Of a stretch of 64,000 nt of DNA, positions 26,512 through 36,410 are shown piece by piece (within the stretch, counting starts at the first letter, position 1; every line of letters starts with the position of its first letter). The notes beneath the pieces are model-generated. The model saw only the letters and a list, made by a program, of their open reading frames with translations, ran no database searches and had not been told where the DNA came from. Both the position numbers and the translations under genes were made by a program. This DNA is from Pseudomonas graminis (GTDB taxonomy: Bacteria; Pseudomonadota; Gammaproteobacteria; Pseudomonadales; Pseudomonadaceae), in assembly GCF_900111735.1 (NCBI RefSeq), contig NZ_FOHW01000017.1:1-64000 (forward strand), written 5' to 3'.

Positions 26512-28981
26512 TGGCGAAAGTCCTCAGCAAATCAGCGGGGCGGGTGCGGTACAAGCGGTAAAGCGGCCAGGCCGAGGCCAGCAGTGTGGCAAGCATCGCC
26601 AGCAGCGTCAGGCGCAACAGCTGCATGGGGAACACTTGCAGCGGCAGGCGCCAACCGAACGCTTGCACGTTGATCACGGCGTCCAGACACCAGGCCAGCA
26701 GTAGCCCCAGCGGAATCGCCAGCACCAGCGTCAGCACTGCCAGCAGCCAGGTTTGCGCCAGATTGAGCAGCATCAATTGGCGCCGGGTCACGCCCAGCGC
26801 CCACAACGGCGCCAGTTGCGCGAGGCGGCTCTGGCTTTGGGTCAGCAGACTGATGAACAGCGCCACGCCGGCGACCATCAACGTCAGGCTGTTCAACGCC
26901 GCCGTGGCGGCGAAGGTGCGTTCGAACACCTGTTGCGACCAAGCCTTTAGCTGGATCTGGTCGACGATGCGGTTGTCGTCGATGGTGAATTTGTTGTGCA
27001 GCACACGCAGCAGTTGCGGGATGGCCTTGGGATCGATGCGCAGGTTAAAGCGGTTGGGCGTCAGTTGAGGCCAGTGCTTGAGCAAGTGGTCGGCATTCAC
27101 CAGAACATGGCCCTTGGGATTGCCGTAATCGGCATAGATACCGACAACGCGCAGCGGCCACGGCCCGTCCGGCGCGGGCAGTTTGACTTCATCGCCAACG
27201 CTGACGTCCAGGCGGCGGGCCAACTGTTCGCTCAGCATCAGCGTGTCTTCCTGCGCCAGTTGCTTCCAGGCATCCCCGCTCGCGGATTCCAGCAGCGGCC
27301 AGTGCTGGCGGTAGTGCGGATGATCGATCACGCCATACAGCTCGGCTGGCCAGCCATGCAGCTGCAGCGAAACCTGCCAGTTGGGCAGCACCGCCGACGT
27401 CAGCGGTTGCTGACTCAACCACTGCTGCAACGGCGCGGCTTGCGCAGGGTTCTGCGGATTGATGTACAGCTCGGCGCTGAGGCGTTGCTCCAGCCAGTGG
27501 GTAAACGTCTGGCGGAACCCCGACGTCATGCTGCCCGCGCCGATGTTCGCCGCCATTGCCAGTAGTAAGGCCATCAGCGCCAGGCTCAGGGCCGGCAATT
27601 GCTGGCGGCAGTCCGCGAGAAACCACTGACCCAGCACCGAACGGCTCCGGCCCAACAGTGCGTTGAGCAGCAGATTAAGCAGTACCGGCAACCCCAACGC
27701 CGCGCTCAACAACAGAGTCGCCATCAACACGAAACCCAGCGCCAGGCTGTCGCCGAATAGCCCGGCTGATACCGCAATCAGGGCTGAAATCCCGGCGACC
27801 CAGCCCTGCCGTCGCAGCCACCTGGCGTGGGTTTCATGCCACGCCTGCGCGTTCGCCAGCGCCAGCAAGGGCAGACGCGCCGCACGCAGCAGGCTGCTGG
27901 CCCCGGCGAGAAACGCGCCGAGCAGGCTGACAGCCAAACCGCTCAGCCACCACCAGACGCTCAGGTTCAGGTGCCCGGCGACTTCAGCGCCGTAAAGCCC
28001 GCGCAGACTCGCTGCGACATCGGGCAACAGCGCGCTCGCCAGCCAGTAACCACTGATGACGCCAGCGATGCCGCCGAGCAATGCCAGCACGCCCAGTTCG
28101 ACCACCAGACTCACCATCAACCCGCGCGCGCTGACACCGCAGGCGCGCAGGTTACGCAGCAGCCCGCGACGCTGTTCCAGCGCAAGACCAATGGCGGCGT
28201 GCACGATGAACAGCCCGACCACGAACGATAGAAAGCCCAACGCGTCCAGGTTCAGGTGGAAGCTTTCAGTCAGCCTGCCCAGGTCGTTGTCTTCGCCACT
28301 CTTGCGCAGCACCAGTTCTCCGTTCAGCTCGGGCGGCAGGGCGGGGGCGTTGTCGGCAAAATCCCTGGGCAGCACCAGCCGCGAGATCTGATTCGGCTGG
28401 TTGAGCAGTTGCTGGGCGAAACCGATGTCCATGAGCAGTACGCCCGGCGCCATGTCGGTTTTCGCCCGCAACGGCGGCAGTACCTTGCCGGCGTCGGTGA
28501 CCGGCTGCTGGCCTTCATGCAGACCGAGGGCGGCGAGGGTCTGCGGCGAAATCCAGGTCGCTCCGGGCGGGGTGAAGAAGTCGACGATCTGCGCGGTGTC
28601 CAGGGATTGTCCGGCCAGTGCGGTGTTCACTGGTAGCGAGACCGGCTCGATGCCGAGCACGGTCAGACGCTGCTCCGGCGCTTCCTTGAGGTTGATCCGC
28701 CCTCGCAGTGCGGGGGAGACCGGCCATCCGGCGCGGCGCAGCGTCACGAACAGCTCTTGGGAAAAGTTCGCTCCGTTGGGTGAGACGAGGACCTTCTGCG
28801 GCTCGCCGCCGATCATCTGGCTGGCTTTGGCGTAGCTTTCACGGGCCTGGCTGTTCAGCGCCTGCACGCCGGTCAGCAGGCTGGTTGCCAGCCACAGGCC
28901 GGTCAGCACGCTGAAAAACTGCACGGGATGTCGTCGCCAGTGGCTCAGCAGCGCTTTCAACGTCCAGTAAAAGACCGACAT
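26501..28981 (-). CDS. FtsX-like ABC transporter permease
   Basis: 826 residues with about ten membrane helices and two large periplasmic regions. FtsX/MacB-type permease domains lie around residues 250-400 and 700-820. The architecture corresponds to the fused AttF/AttG permease of AttEFGH-like systems and to YbbP-type transporters, which are thought to move lipids or lipoproteins by mechanotransmission. One base separates the start from the ATPase stop (TGA-G-ATG). Substrate unknown. Confidence 0.9.
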   Translation of the reverse strand: MSVFYWTLKALLSHWRRHPVQFFSVLTGLWLATSLLTGVQALNSQARESYAKASQMIGGEPQKVLVSPNGANFSQELFVTLRRAGWPVSPALRGRINLKEAPEQRLTVLGIEPVSLPVNTALAGQSLDTAQIVDFFTPPGATWISPQTLAALGLHEGQQPVTDAGKVLPPLRAKTDMAPGVLLMDIGFAQQLLNQPNQISRLVLPRDFADNAPALPPELNGELVLRKSGEDNDLGRLTESFHLNLDALGFLSFVVGLFIVHAAIGLALEQRRGLLRNLRACGVSARGLMVSLVVELGVLALLGGIAGVISGYWLASALLPDVAASLRGLYGAEVAGHLNLSVWWWLSGLAVSLLGAFLAGASSLLRAARLPLLALANAQAWHETHARWLRRQGWVAGISALIAVSAGLFGDSLALGFVLMATLLLSAALGLPVLLNLLLNALLGRSRSVLGQWFLADCRQQLPALSLALMALLLAMAANIGAGSMTSGFRQTFTHWLEQRLSAELYINPQNPAQAAPLQQWLSQQPLTSAVLPNWQVSLQLHGWPAELYGVIDHPHYRQHWPLLESASGDAWKQLAQEDTLMLSEQLARRLDVSVGDEVKLPAPDGPWPLRVVGIYADYGNPKGHVLVNADHLLKHWPQLTPNRFNLRIDPKAIPQLLRVLHNKFTIDDNRIVDQIQLKAWSQQVFERTFAATAALNSLTLMVAGVALFISLLTQSQSRLAQLAPLWALGVTRRQLMLLNLAQTWLLAVLTLVLAIPLGLLLAWCLDAVINVQAFGWRLPLQVFPMQLLRLTLLAMLATLLASAWPLYRLYRTRPADLLRTFANEG

Positions 28982-28982
28982 C

Positions 28983-29651
28983 TCAACGTCCGCCTTCGCT
29001 GACCAGGCGACCCAGATGCAACACGGCCTGACGCTGCAGTCGCGCCGCCACTCGCGGGCTGTGGGTGACCATCAACAGACTGGTGGTGCTGTCGGCCAGA
29101 AGGTCCAGCAGCAGTTGCAGCACTTCGTCACTGGTGGCTTCATCGAGGTTACCCGTAGGTTCGTCAGCGAGCAGCAGCGCGGGGCGCGACGCGAGGGCGC
29201 GGCCAATCGCTACGCGCTGTTGCTGGCCGCCCGAAAGTTGCTCGGGGTAGCGCTTGAGCAGCGCGCCCAGGCCTAGCCGTTCAGTGAGTTCGGCCTGCCA
29301 TTCAGGCTGATAGCGCCCGGCCAGGCGCGCCTGGAACGCCAGGTTGTCTTCGACCTTCAGGCTGCCGATGAGGTTGAACTGCTGAAACACCAGACCGATT
29401 TCCGTACGCCGCCAGTTAGCCAGTTGCGCTTCGTTCATCTGGTCGAGACGCTGCCCGGCGACCTCGATGCTGCCTTTGTCCACAGAGTCCAGGCCGGCCA
29501 CAAGATGCAAAAGCGTGCTCTTGCCACTGCCCGACTCACCCATCAACGCCAGACTGCCGCCCTGATCCAGTTGCAGGTCTGCGCCACGTAAAACGGCCAA
29601 TGGGCCCTGGGCCGTGGCATAGCTCTTGAACACACCCTGGACTTGCAGCAT
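28983..29651 (-). CDS. ABC transporter ATP-binding protein (LolD/MacB type)
   Basis: 222 residues. Walker A GESGSGKS at 38-45, signature LSGGQQQR at 139-146, Walker B LLLADEP at about 159-165, followed by the D-loop NLD. Type VII (LolD/MacB/FtsE) ATPase energising the downstream FtsX-like permease. The start is ATG 29651 (MLQVQGVFKSY); the longer open frame upstream has no similarity. First gene of the AttEFGH-like operon. Confidence 0.93.
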   Translation of the reverse strand: MLQVQGVFKSYATAQGPLAVLRGADLQLDQGGSLALMGESGSGKSTLLHLVAGLDSVDKGSIEVAGQRLDQMNEAQLANWRRTEIGLVFQQFNLIGSLKVEDNLAFQARLAGRYQPEWQAELTERLGLGALLKRYPEQLSGGQQQRVAIGRALASRPALLLADEPTGNLDEATSDEVLQLLLDLLADSTTSLLMVTHSPRVAARLQRQAVLHLGRLVSEGGR

Positions 29652-29800
29652 CGACACGCACCTGAATGGAGGGATGGGCTGGAGAATAACGGTTTGGCCG
29701 GAGCCGATGTAGCTGGCGAGACAGTTGATCTTCCGAAGGGAGAAGAAGTTGCGTCGGATGGCGGCGACCCGCGCCTGGACATCGGAGGCCACCGGCTTTC

Positions 29801-31819
29801 CTACTTTCCGCGAATCAGCCCGCGCAGCGCGAACCGGTTGGGGTGACAGGCTTCGGCCACGCTTCGCGGCAGAGGCAGCGGTTCGTCATCCAGCCAGGCG
29901 GCGATCAGTTCCCCGGACAGCGGCGCCGTGATCAGGCCGCGAGAGCCATGACCGCTGTTGACGTACAGGCCGTCGAGCCAGGGGCAATCGGTGTCCGGCG
30001 TCTGGCGGGCGTCCTTGCGCAGCACGGCGTACGCTTGAAGAAACGTCGCCCGGTCCGCCAGTGGCCCGACGATGGGCAGGTAATCCGGGCTGGTGCAGCG
30101 AAATGCGGCGCGACCTTGCAGGTCCTCGGCGGGCAAACCGTTGGCGTTCAGCCGCTCGGTCAGGTCTTCGGATATTTCCCGCAGCAGTTCGAGATTGTCC
30201 AGATGCTCAGCCGTGCTCGGCGTCAGGTCATCGCTGTTGAAGGCGAAACTCGCGCCCAGGGTGTGTTCGCCGCTGCGTGCGGGCGCCACGTAACCCTCGG
30301 CGCAGACGACCGTTGTCAACGTCTGGCTTTCGGGAGTCGCAGCCAGTCGGGTGATCTGCCCTCGAATACGTTTGAGTGGCAGGTCCGCGCTGGGCGGAAA
30401 GCGTTTGATCTCGGCTGCGCCCGCCAGTACGACGACTGGAGCGCAGGCCAGCAGACGCTCGCCATCCCATGCCTGCCACAGCGCCCCGTCGCGCCGCAGC
30501 CCAATCACATCGTTGTGGGTCAGCAGTTGAATGTTGTTGGCGCTTGCCTGATCGCGACACAGCGCTGGCGGATGCACCCAGCCGCCTTGCGGGTAAAACA
30601 AGCCGCCGCTGTCCAGCACGACACCCGCCCGCGACTCGGCGCCGGCCCGATTCAGCACATGCAGCAGATCGTCGGGGAACGCCGCGGCCAGTTGCGCCTG
30701 GCGCGCCTGCTCTTTCTCATCGAAAGCCAGCTGCAGGACCCCGCAATCGTCCCAGTCGAGGCCCCGCTGCAGGCGTTCCAGCAATCGGCGGGTGTGGCCG
30801 AATCCGCTCAAGATCAGCTGCGACAGCGCGGTGCCGTGGGCCGACAGCTTCAGGTAAAGCACGCCTTGTGGGTTGCCCGACGCTTCTTGCGCCAGATCCC
30901 CATGGCGCTCCAGCAGACTGACCTGCCAGCCGCGCGCCGCCAGACTCTCCGCCGTGGCGCACCCGGCCAGTCCGGCGCCAATCACCAACGCTGTGCGAGG
31001 GTAGCCAGGTGAAGGGAGGGTTGATCGGGGCCGGGCAAACCAGGGCTTGATGGGCGGAGGCGTTGGCACGTCTGCAGGCCAGCCGATGAAGCGGCCTTTA
31101 AGCACTTCCCACTTGTGACCGATCCCCGGCACGCGCTTCATTTTGAAACCGGCTGCGTTGAGGGACCGGCGCACCCAGCCGGTGCTGGTGAACGTGGCGA
31201 TGGTCGAACCCGGTGCCGCCAGCCGCGCCAGTTCGGCAAACAGCTCGGGCGTCCACATTTCCGGGTTTTTCGCAGGCGCGAAGCCGTCCAGGAACCACGC
31301 GTCGATCTGCCCGTCGAGTTGCGGCAGCATGTCCAGCGCGTCGCCGATCAGCAAGGTCAGCGTGACGCGGCCGCCATCGAACACCAGTCGCTGAAAGCCC
31401 TGATGCACCGCCACATATCGGCCCAGCAACTGATCCGCCAGCGCCTTGAGCTCGGGCCACAAACCTAATGCGCGCTGAAGATCAGCACGGCTCAGCGGGT
31501 ATTTCTCGACGCTGACGAAATGCAGGCGGGCGTCTGCCACTGCGTTGGCGTTGAACAGCTGCCAGGCACACAGAAAATTCAGCCCGGTACCAAAACCGGT
31601 TTCGCCGATCACCATTCGACCGCCCGCCGGTAAAGCAGCAAAGCGCTCGGGCAGCTCGTTCTGGATCAGAAACACATGGCGGGTTTCGTCCAGACCCGAT
31701 TCCGTCGAGAAATAAACGTCGGAGAACACCCGTGAATGCGGATTGCCGTGTTCGTCCCAGTCAATCTGGGCATGGGCGATCTGGGCATCGACGATCGGGG
31801 TGGGGGCAGTGGTGGTCAT
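29801..31819 (-). CDS. mnmC: Bifunctional tRNA 5-methylaminomethyl-2-thiouridine biosynthesis protein MnmC
   Basis: 672 residues. N-terminal SAM-dependent methyltransferase domain (MnmD part, GETGFGTGLNFL at about 68-79, and DGFAPAKNPEMW) and C-terminal FAD oxidoreductase domain (VIGAGLAGCATAESLAARGW at about 280-299). Together they convert cmnm5s2U to nm5s2U and then mnm5s2U at the wobble position of tRNAs. Length is usual for the fused protein. ATG 31819 faces the NEL-ligase gene; the 137-bp gap must hold both promoters. Confidence 0.95.
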   Translation of the reverse strand: MTTTAPTPIVDAQIAHAQIDWDEHGNPHSRVFSDVYFSTESGLDETRHVFLIQNELPERFAALPAGGRMVIGETGFGTGLNFLCAWQLFNANAVADARLHFVSVEKYPLSRADLQRALGLWPELKALADQLLGRYVAVHQGFQRLVFDGGRVTLTLLIGDALDMLPQLDGQIDAWFLDGFAPAKNPEMWTPELFAELARLAAPGSTIATFTSTGWVRRSLNAAGFKMKRVPGIGHKWEVLKGRFIGWPADVPTPPPIKPWFARPRSTLPSPGYPRTALVIGAGLAGCATAESLAARGWQVSLLERHGDLAQEASGNPQGVLYLKLSAHGTALSQLILSGFGHTRRLLERLQRGLDWDDCGVLQLAFDEKEQARQAQLAAAFPDDLLHVLNRAGAESRAGVVLDSGGLFYPQGGWVHPPALCRDQASANNIQLLTHNDVIGLRRDGALWQAWDGERLLACAPVVVLAGAAEIKRFPPSADLPLKRIRGQITRLAATPESQTLTTVVCAEGYVAPARSGEHTLGASFAFNSDDLTPSTAEHLDNLELLREISEDLTERLNANGLPAEDLQGRAAFRCTSPDYLPIVGPLADRATFLQAYAVLRKDARQTPDTDCPWLDGLYVNSGHGSRGLITAPLSGELIAAWLDDEPLPLPRSVAEACHPNRFALRGLIRGK

Positions 31820-31956
31820 GTTCGGCTCGGAGCAGGCAAGGTGGCGATGTTACTCCAGCGTCCGGTGGGCCGTGCACTACATATGTATGCCACTTTGCCG
31901 GCTGGTTCCTGTTTATCTATGCGCCTTTGATCACACGCAAAACACAAGGACGTAAG

Positions 31957-34900
31957 ATGAACACCGCCAGTCAGGCTCTCACTGCTTCATTCATTCAGAA
32001 CACGCTGCCACAGTGGTTTGTCCAGGCCACGCCGGCGATGCGCAACGCCCTGCGCCAGGACATGACCCGTGCGCAGGCCGCTCGGGAAGACCTCAATCAG
32101 GTCATCCAGCATATTCAGGACCTGCCGGCATTTGCCCGCCCTCTGCTGACCCAGGCCCTGGACGCAGAATTCGGGCCGGGTCTGGATGTTGACCGTGACC
32201 ATTTCTTCCACGCCCGGCTCCAGCGCGACGGGCTGACGGGGCGGGCCGCACCGCAGGGCTTCAGCACCCGTTCGCTGCTGGCGGCCGCGTTGCAGAATTT
32301 TGAGGCCGCCGAAGTCGGTGAGACAGATCGCGAAAGCACCTCAGCCATCGTGCGTGGCACGCCAGAGGCATTGACGGCGGCAGGAAGCGTGCATCCTTTG
32401 AACGTACGTCCCGGTCGATTCATCGAGCTGTGCCGTCGGCTGGACCTGGGCGGCCAGTACCAGCAACACCTGCGGCATGTGCTGCACCCCGTGGCGCGGC
32501 CCGGTTTGGCAGGCAGCCTGGACAGCAAAGACATCAAGGCGCGCATCATCGAACGCGCGCGTCTGGCCCTGCGAGTCGATTGTCATATCGCGCGCCTCAA
32601 GGGTGCGATCGACGAGGCGCAATACCAGGCGCTGTTGCGGCTCGACTTCATCGGCCCGGCGTCTCAGGTCTGTACCTTGCAACTGCTGGGCTGCAAATTG
32701 CGGGGGGCGTTGCTGTTCAAGGTCGCAGAGCAAAGTCGCTGCACGGTGTACCTGCCCGGAGAGCCGGATAATGCGGTTCAGTCCTATCCGTCGCTGGAAC
32801 ATTTCACACAGACGCTGAGGACCAAACTGCGTTCTGAGGCTTATCAGCGGTACTTCGACCGGTTCATTCCCGAGCGCAGCAAGTCGGCCTTCTTCAGGCG
32901 TCTGCACGAGCGACTGGCGCCCCATGTTCTGCACAGTGTGGCCCGTGGCAAAGGTTTTCACCGACAGCTGATCAGCGTTTCCGAGGTGGATCAGAATGCT
33001 TTTCTCGATCTGGAAGCCATTGAGGTGGGCGGCGCGCTGGGTGATGTTTTCTATCTTCATCACATGCTGCAAGTGAAGGACGACGCTCGCGTACTGGCCG
33101 TCCCTACTGACGACGAGGACCGCAAAACCCGCGATCAACGTCTCGCTGAATGGCTGGACTACGGCATGGACGGGCTGAATATAGCGGCGCTGTTCGTTCC
33201 CGGCCTGGGCGAAACCATGCTGCTGGTCGCAGGTGCGCAATTGCTGGACGAGACCTTCGAAGGCATTGACGCGTGGCACCATGGCGACATGGATGAAGCG
33301 TTGGACCATTTGGGCAATGTGGCGCAAAACCTGGCATTGATGGGGGTGTTGGGTGCCGCCGGTGCGGCGGCCGGCGCAATGGCAGCAGAAGCAGCATCGC
33401 AGCCGCCGTCCTTCATCACGCGTAGCGTGCCCGCCCGTGACGCTGCCGGCCGTCTGCGCCTGACCGACGTCAGCGTGGCTTTGCGCCGCCTGCATCCGGC
33501 GTTCGCGGACATCGATGACAAGGCGGTCAGCCGCATCATGGCGGTCAGCGGCGTGGACGAGGAACGCCTGGCAGCCCTGCACATCGAGCGCCTCCCCGCA
33601 CCAGCGGAATTGCTCGACACTGCCAAGCGGTTCCGGTTGAGTCTGCAGGCGGCAGAGTCGAGTGAGTCATTCGAGGCGGCATACCGCGCCAGCGAACAGT
33701 CGAATGATCCGCTGATTCTCCTGCTCAGGCGCGATTTTCCTTCCCTCACATTGTCTGCAGGACAGTCGCTGGTTGCAGAAATGAGCGCCGAGCAAAAGCT
33801 CGCCATGTCGGACACTCAACGCATCCCGCTAGAGGTGGCCGGCAAGGCTCGCATTCACTTGCGTCAGAACCGGATGAGCCGCGCGCTGGAAGGCTTCTTC
33901 CTGACGCCGAGCACGGTCAACCGCGATCTGCAACGCCTGACATTGCGCAGCCTCGCAACCTTTCCGGGATGGCCCGCCGACCTGCGTATCGAGATTCGCG
34001 ACGGCAGTGCGGCGGGGCCGTTGCTTGACAGTGTTGGCGCTGAAAACGCCGAGCGACGACGCGTTCTGGTCCGAAGCGACAAAGGGTTTCAGGGAAGTGA
34101 CGGCGACTCACCGGCAAAACCACGCAGCCTGTTTGCTGCGCTTCTGCAGGTGCTGCCCGAGGACAGCCGTCGAGTGATGGGGCTGAACGATGCTGACACC
34201 CAGGTACGCGCGTTGAAGCGCAATGTCTTCGACTGGGTCCGCTCGCAACCGAAATGGGCCGCTGAGCAACTGGGGGAGTGGACATTTCCAACACGGTTCA
34301 ATCCGCCGCAGCGCTTGCCCGACGGGCGTATCGGCTACCCCCTCAGCGGGCGCGGTGCCATGCTGCCGGCTGGCGGTCGCACGACCGAACAGCAACTGCT
34401 CCAGGCGATGACCCATCTTTATCCGGAGAGCGTGGAGTTGGCGGAGCAGGTGCGCAGCATGGCGCGACGGGCTCGCCCACTGGAACAATTGCTGGCCGCA
34501 ACCCGTGTCCGTATTGCTACTTACGATCAACTGCATGTCAGCCTGATCGCCTGGGCCGAGGCGGACGACATGAGCGTGCTGCTCAATGACGGGGAACGCA
34601 TGGCGCGGCGTCGCGTGGCCAACGCATTGGGCCGGGCGTGGCGCTACAGCCACGATACGGCACCCCGAGGTTCTCGCTGGCTGACGCTGGAGCGCGTCGC
34701 CATTCCGGAGCTGCCGCCATTGCCGGATTTCTACGCGACCATCACCCAGATCGAGCTGAACAACGTCGTGCTGGACAGCGCTGCTGCCGATGCTTTCCTG
34801 GCGAATTTCCCCAATGTGACGCGCCTGAACGTGCAGGGCAGTTTCACCGAGCTGCCCGGCGTTCTGCCGCAGCTTCAGTATCTGGAACACCTGTCTCTGG

Positions 34901-36258
34901 AAAACATGCCATGGCCGATCGCCCAGCCAGTGATGGACAGGCTGATGGATATTCAGGCACTCACCTCGTTGAGCCTGGCCGGCACTTATCTGGGTGAACT
35001 CACCGACACCAGCCGTCTTCGCCTGTCGACCTTGTGGATCAACAACACGGGCCTTACTCATTGGCCGGAATGGACCCAGTCGCTGGGCCTCAACGAGCTG
35101 GATATCAGCGATAACCACATCACTGAAATCGCCGCCGAGGTCATCGAGAACCCGACGGATCACAACCGGCATACGGTGATTTACGCCTACAACAACCCTT
35201 TCACCCACGAGGCACTGGAAGCTTACTGGCGCAACGATACCGGCTACGGCCATCGCTATCAGCTGGATTACGACTTTCCCGAGAACATCCGCGAGATTCA
35301 CGTGGAAGGCGCCCGGATGGAAACTGACTCCGACTCATCGGACGACGACGGCGAGCACCACGGCCACCGCGCCGGGTCAAGCCGCAATGTTCCCGAGGCG
35401 TCGGCGCAGATTTGGTTACAGCCAGGTGAAGATGTGTTGAACGCCCGTCTGCTGGCGGCATGGGAGCGGGTGGAGCAGGCGGCCGACGCGCCTCATTTGT
35501 TGGTGTTACTGCAGCGTTTGCAGGAGACCCCGGACTTCCGCCAGTTCCATGCCGAGCTCGCAGGCGACGTTCTGACCGTGCTGGAAACAGCCGCGCAGGA
35601 TGCCACGTTGCGAAGCCAGCTTGAGGTCATGGCCAATGACCGCCTGTTCGGTGCCAATCAAACCTGTCAGGACGGTGCGCGGCTGATCTTCAGTGACATC
35701 CAGGTGACGGTGTACGGTCATGGTGCGCTGCTTGGGCTTGCTGAGTCCGAGCGCACGGAGGCATTGCTGGGCGTCATTCGCCAGCTCTTTCGGCTCAACG
35801 AGGTGCAGGCGATCGCCGACGCCGAGATTGCAAGGCGCGAGAGCCTCGGCCGGCCGGTGGACCACGCCGAGGTACGGCTCGCTTACCGAATAGGCTTGGC
35901 GAACGATCTCGGGCTTCCAGGGCAGCCTTACCGCATGGCCTGGGAGCGGCTGGCGGCAGTGGATCGTGGCGCGTTACTGGATGCCCGGCGTCACGTACTG
36001 GAAGCCGAACGCGGGCCGGCGTTCTTGCAGTTCGCCGTCGAGAATCGGCAGTGGAATGCGCGGCTGCGCTCGGAGCACCGTGAAGGTCTGGAGCTGGCGA
36101 GTGCTTCAGTGCGCGAGCGCATGCTCGCGCTGGAGGAACACCCGCCGGTCGATCCGGACGACTATCACCGACAGGGGCTGGCGCTCATTGCCGAGCGCGA
36201 GGCCGCCGAAGCACTGATGCTCCGCCAACTCACGGATCTATACCGCGCGGGCTGGTAA
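31957..36258 (+). CDS. NEL-type E3 ubiquitin ligase with dermonecrotic-toxin-like N-terminus
   Basis: 1433 residues. The first ~900 resemble the dermonecrotic-toxin/DUF6543-type region seen in large Pseudomonas effectors, with hydrophobic helices around 404-480 (NIAALFVPGLGETMLLVAGA). A short leucine-rich block follows (about 917-1080: LPPLPDFYATITQIELNNV, LEHLSLENMPWP, LTSLSLAGTYLG, LNELDISDNHITEI). After an acidic, His-rich linker (SDSSDDDGEHHGHR) comes a NEL domain like IpaH/SspH: CQD gives C-x-D with Cys1237 and Asp1239, then LFRLNEVQAIADAEI, VDHAEVRLAYRIGLANDLGLPGQ and a C-terminal helical bundle. NEL ligases ubiquitinate host proteins after secretion. No signal peptide or hrp box was seen. 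ATG 31957 has AAGGA seven bases upstream. Confidence 0.85.
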   Translation: MNTASQALTASFIQNTLPQWFVQATPAMRNALRQDMTRAQAAREDLNQVIQHIQDLPAFARPLLTQALDAEFGPGLDVDRDHFFHARLQRDGLTGRAAPQGFSTRSLLAAALQNFEAAEVGETDRESTSAIVRGTPEALTAAGSVHPLNVRPGRFIELCRRLDLGGQYQQHLRHVLHPVARPGLAGSLDSKDIKARIIERARLALRVDCHIARLKGAIDEAQYQALLRLDFIGPASQVCTLQLLGCKLRGALLFKVAEQSRCTVYLPGEPDNAVQSYPSLEHFTQTLRTKLRSEAYQRYFDRFIPERSKSAFFRRLHERLAPHVLHSVARGKGFHRQLISVSEVDQNAFLDLEAIEVGGALGDVFYLHHMLQVKDDARVLAVPTDDEDRKTRDQRLAEWLDYGMDGLNIAALFVPGLGETMLLVAGAQLLDETFEGIDAWHHGDMDEALDHLGNVAQNLALMGVLGAAGAAAGAMAAEAASQPPSFITRSVPARDAAGRLRLTDVSVALRRLHPAFADIDDKAVSRIMAVSGVDEERLAALHIERLPAPAELLDTAKRFRLSLQAAESSESFEAAYRASEQSNDPLILLLRRDFPSLTLSAGQSLVAEMSAEQKLAMSDTQRIPLEVAGKARIHLRQNRMSRALEGFFLTPSTVNRDLQRLTLRSLATFPGWPADLRIEIRDGSAAGPLLDSVGAENAERRRVLVRSDKGFQGSDGDSPAKPRSLFAALLQVLPEDSRRVMGLNDADTQVRALKRNVFDWVRSQPKWAAEQLGEWTFPTRFNPPQRLPDGRIGYPLSGRGAMLPAGGRTTEQQLLQAMTHLYPESVELAEQVRSMARRARPLEQLLAATRVRIATYDQLHVSLIAWAEADDMSVLLNDGERMARRRVANALGRAWRYSHDTAPRGSRWLTLERVAIPELPPLPDFYATITQIELNNVVLDSAAADAFLANFPNVTRLNVQGSFTELPGVLPQLQYLEHLSLENMPWPIAQPVMDRLMDIQALTSLSLAGTYLGELTDTSRLRLSTLWINNTGLTHWPEWTQSLGLNELDISDNHITEIAAEVIENPTDHNRHTVIYAYNNPFTHEALEAYWRNDTGYGHRYQLDYDFPENIREIHVEGARMETDSDSSDDDGEHHGHRAGSSRNVPEASAQIWLQPGEDVLNARLLAAWERVEQAADAPHLLVLLQRLQETPDFRQFHAELAGDVLTVLETAAQDATLRSQLEVMANDRLFGANQTCQDGARLIFSDIQVTVYGHGALLGLAESERTEALLGVIRQLFRLNEVQAIADAEIARRESLGRPVDHAEVRLAYRIGLANDLGLPGQPYRMAWERLAAVDRGALLDARRHVLEAERGPAFLQFAVENRQWNARLRSEHREGLELASASVRERMLALEEHPPVDPDDYHRQGLALIAEREAAEALMLRQLTDLYRAGW

Positions 36259-36269
36259 CCTGCGACACG

Positions 36270-36296
36270 AGGTGGCTGCCCATGGCAGCCATCTTG
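36270..36296 (+). terminator. Hairpin after the NEL-ligase gene
   Basis: TGGCTGCC (36273-36280) pairs with GGCAGCCA (36284-36291), followed by TCTTGTCT. Position 15 bases past the stop supports a terminator, but the U-tract is poor. Confidence 0.45.
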
Positions 36297-36410
36297 TCTC
36301 TGCCCGCGACCGAATGTCCCACCCGCATTGATCCATCGCAACAGTTAGGGGTCATACCTGCATCGGCACTGTCGCCTGCCAGTCTTGAGCGATCCTGAAG
36401 GGAGCCTTGA

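Noticed and set aside
31732..31956. Longer 5' extension of the NEL-ligase frame
   Set aside because: It overlaps mnmC on the other strand, has no family similarity, and a good SD precedes the ATG at 31957.
31820..31956. hrp box for HrpL upstream of the NEL-ligase gene
   Set aside because: No GGAACC-N15/16-CCAC arrangement could be found on the coding strand; only a chance GGAACC-like string on the opposite strand.
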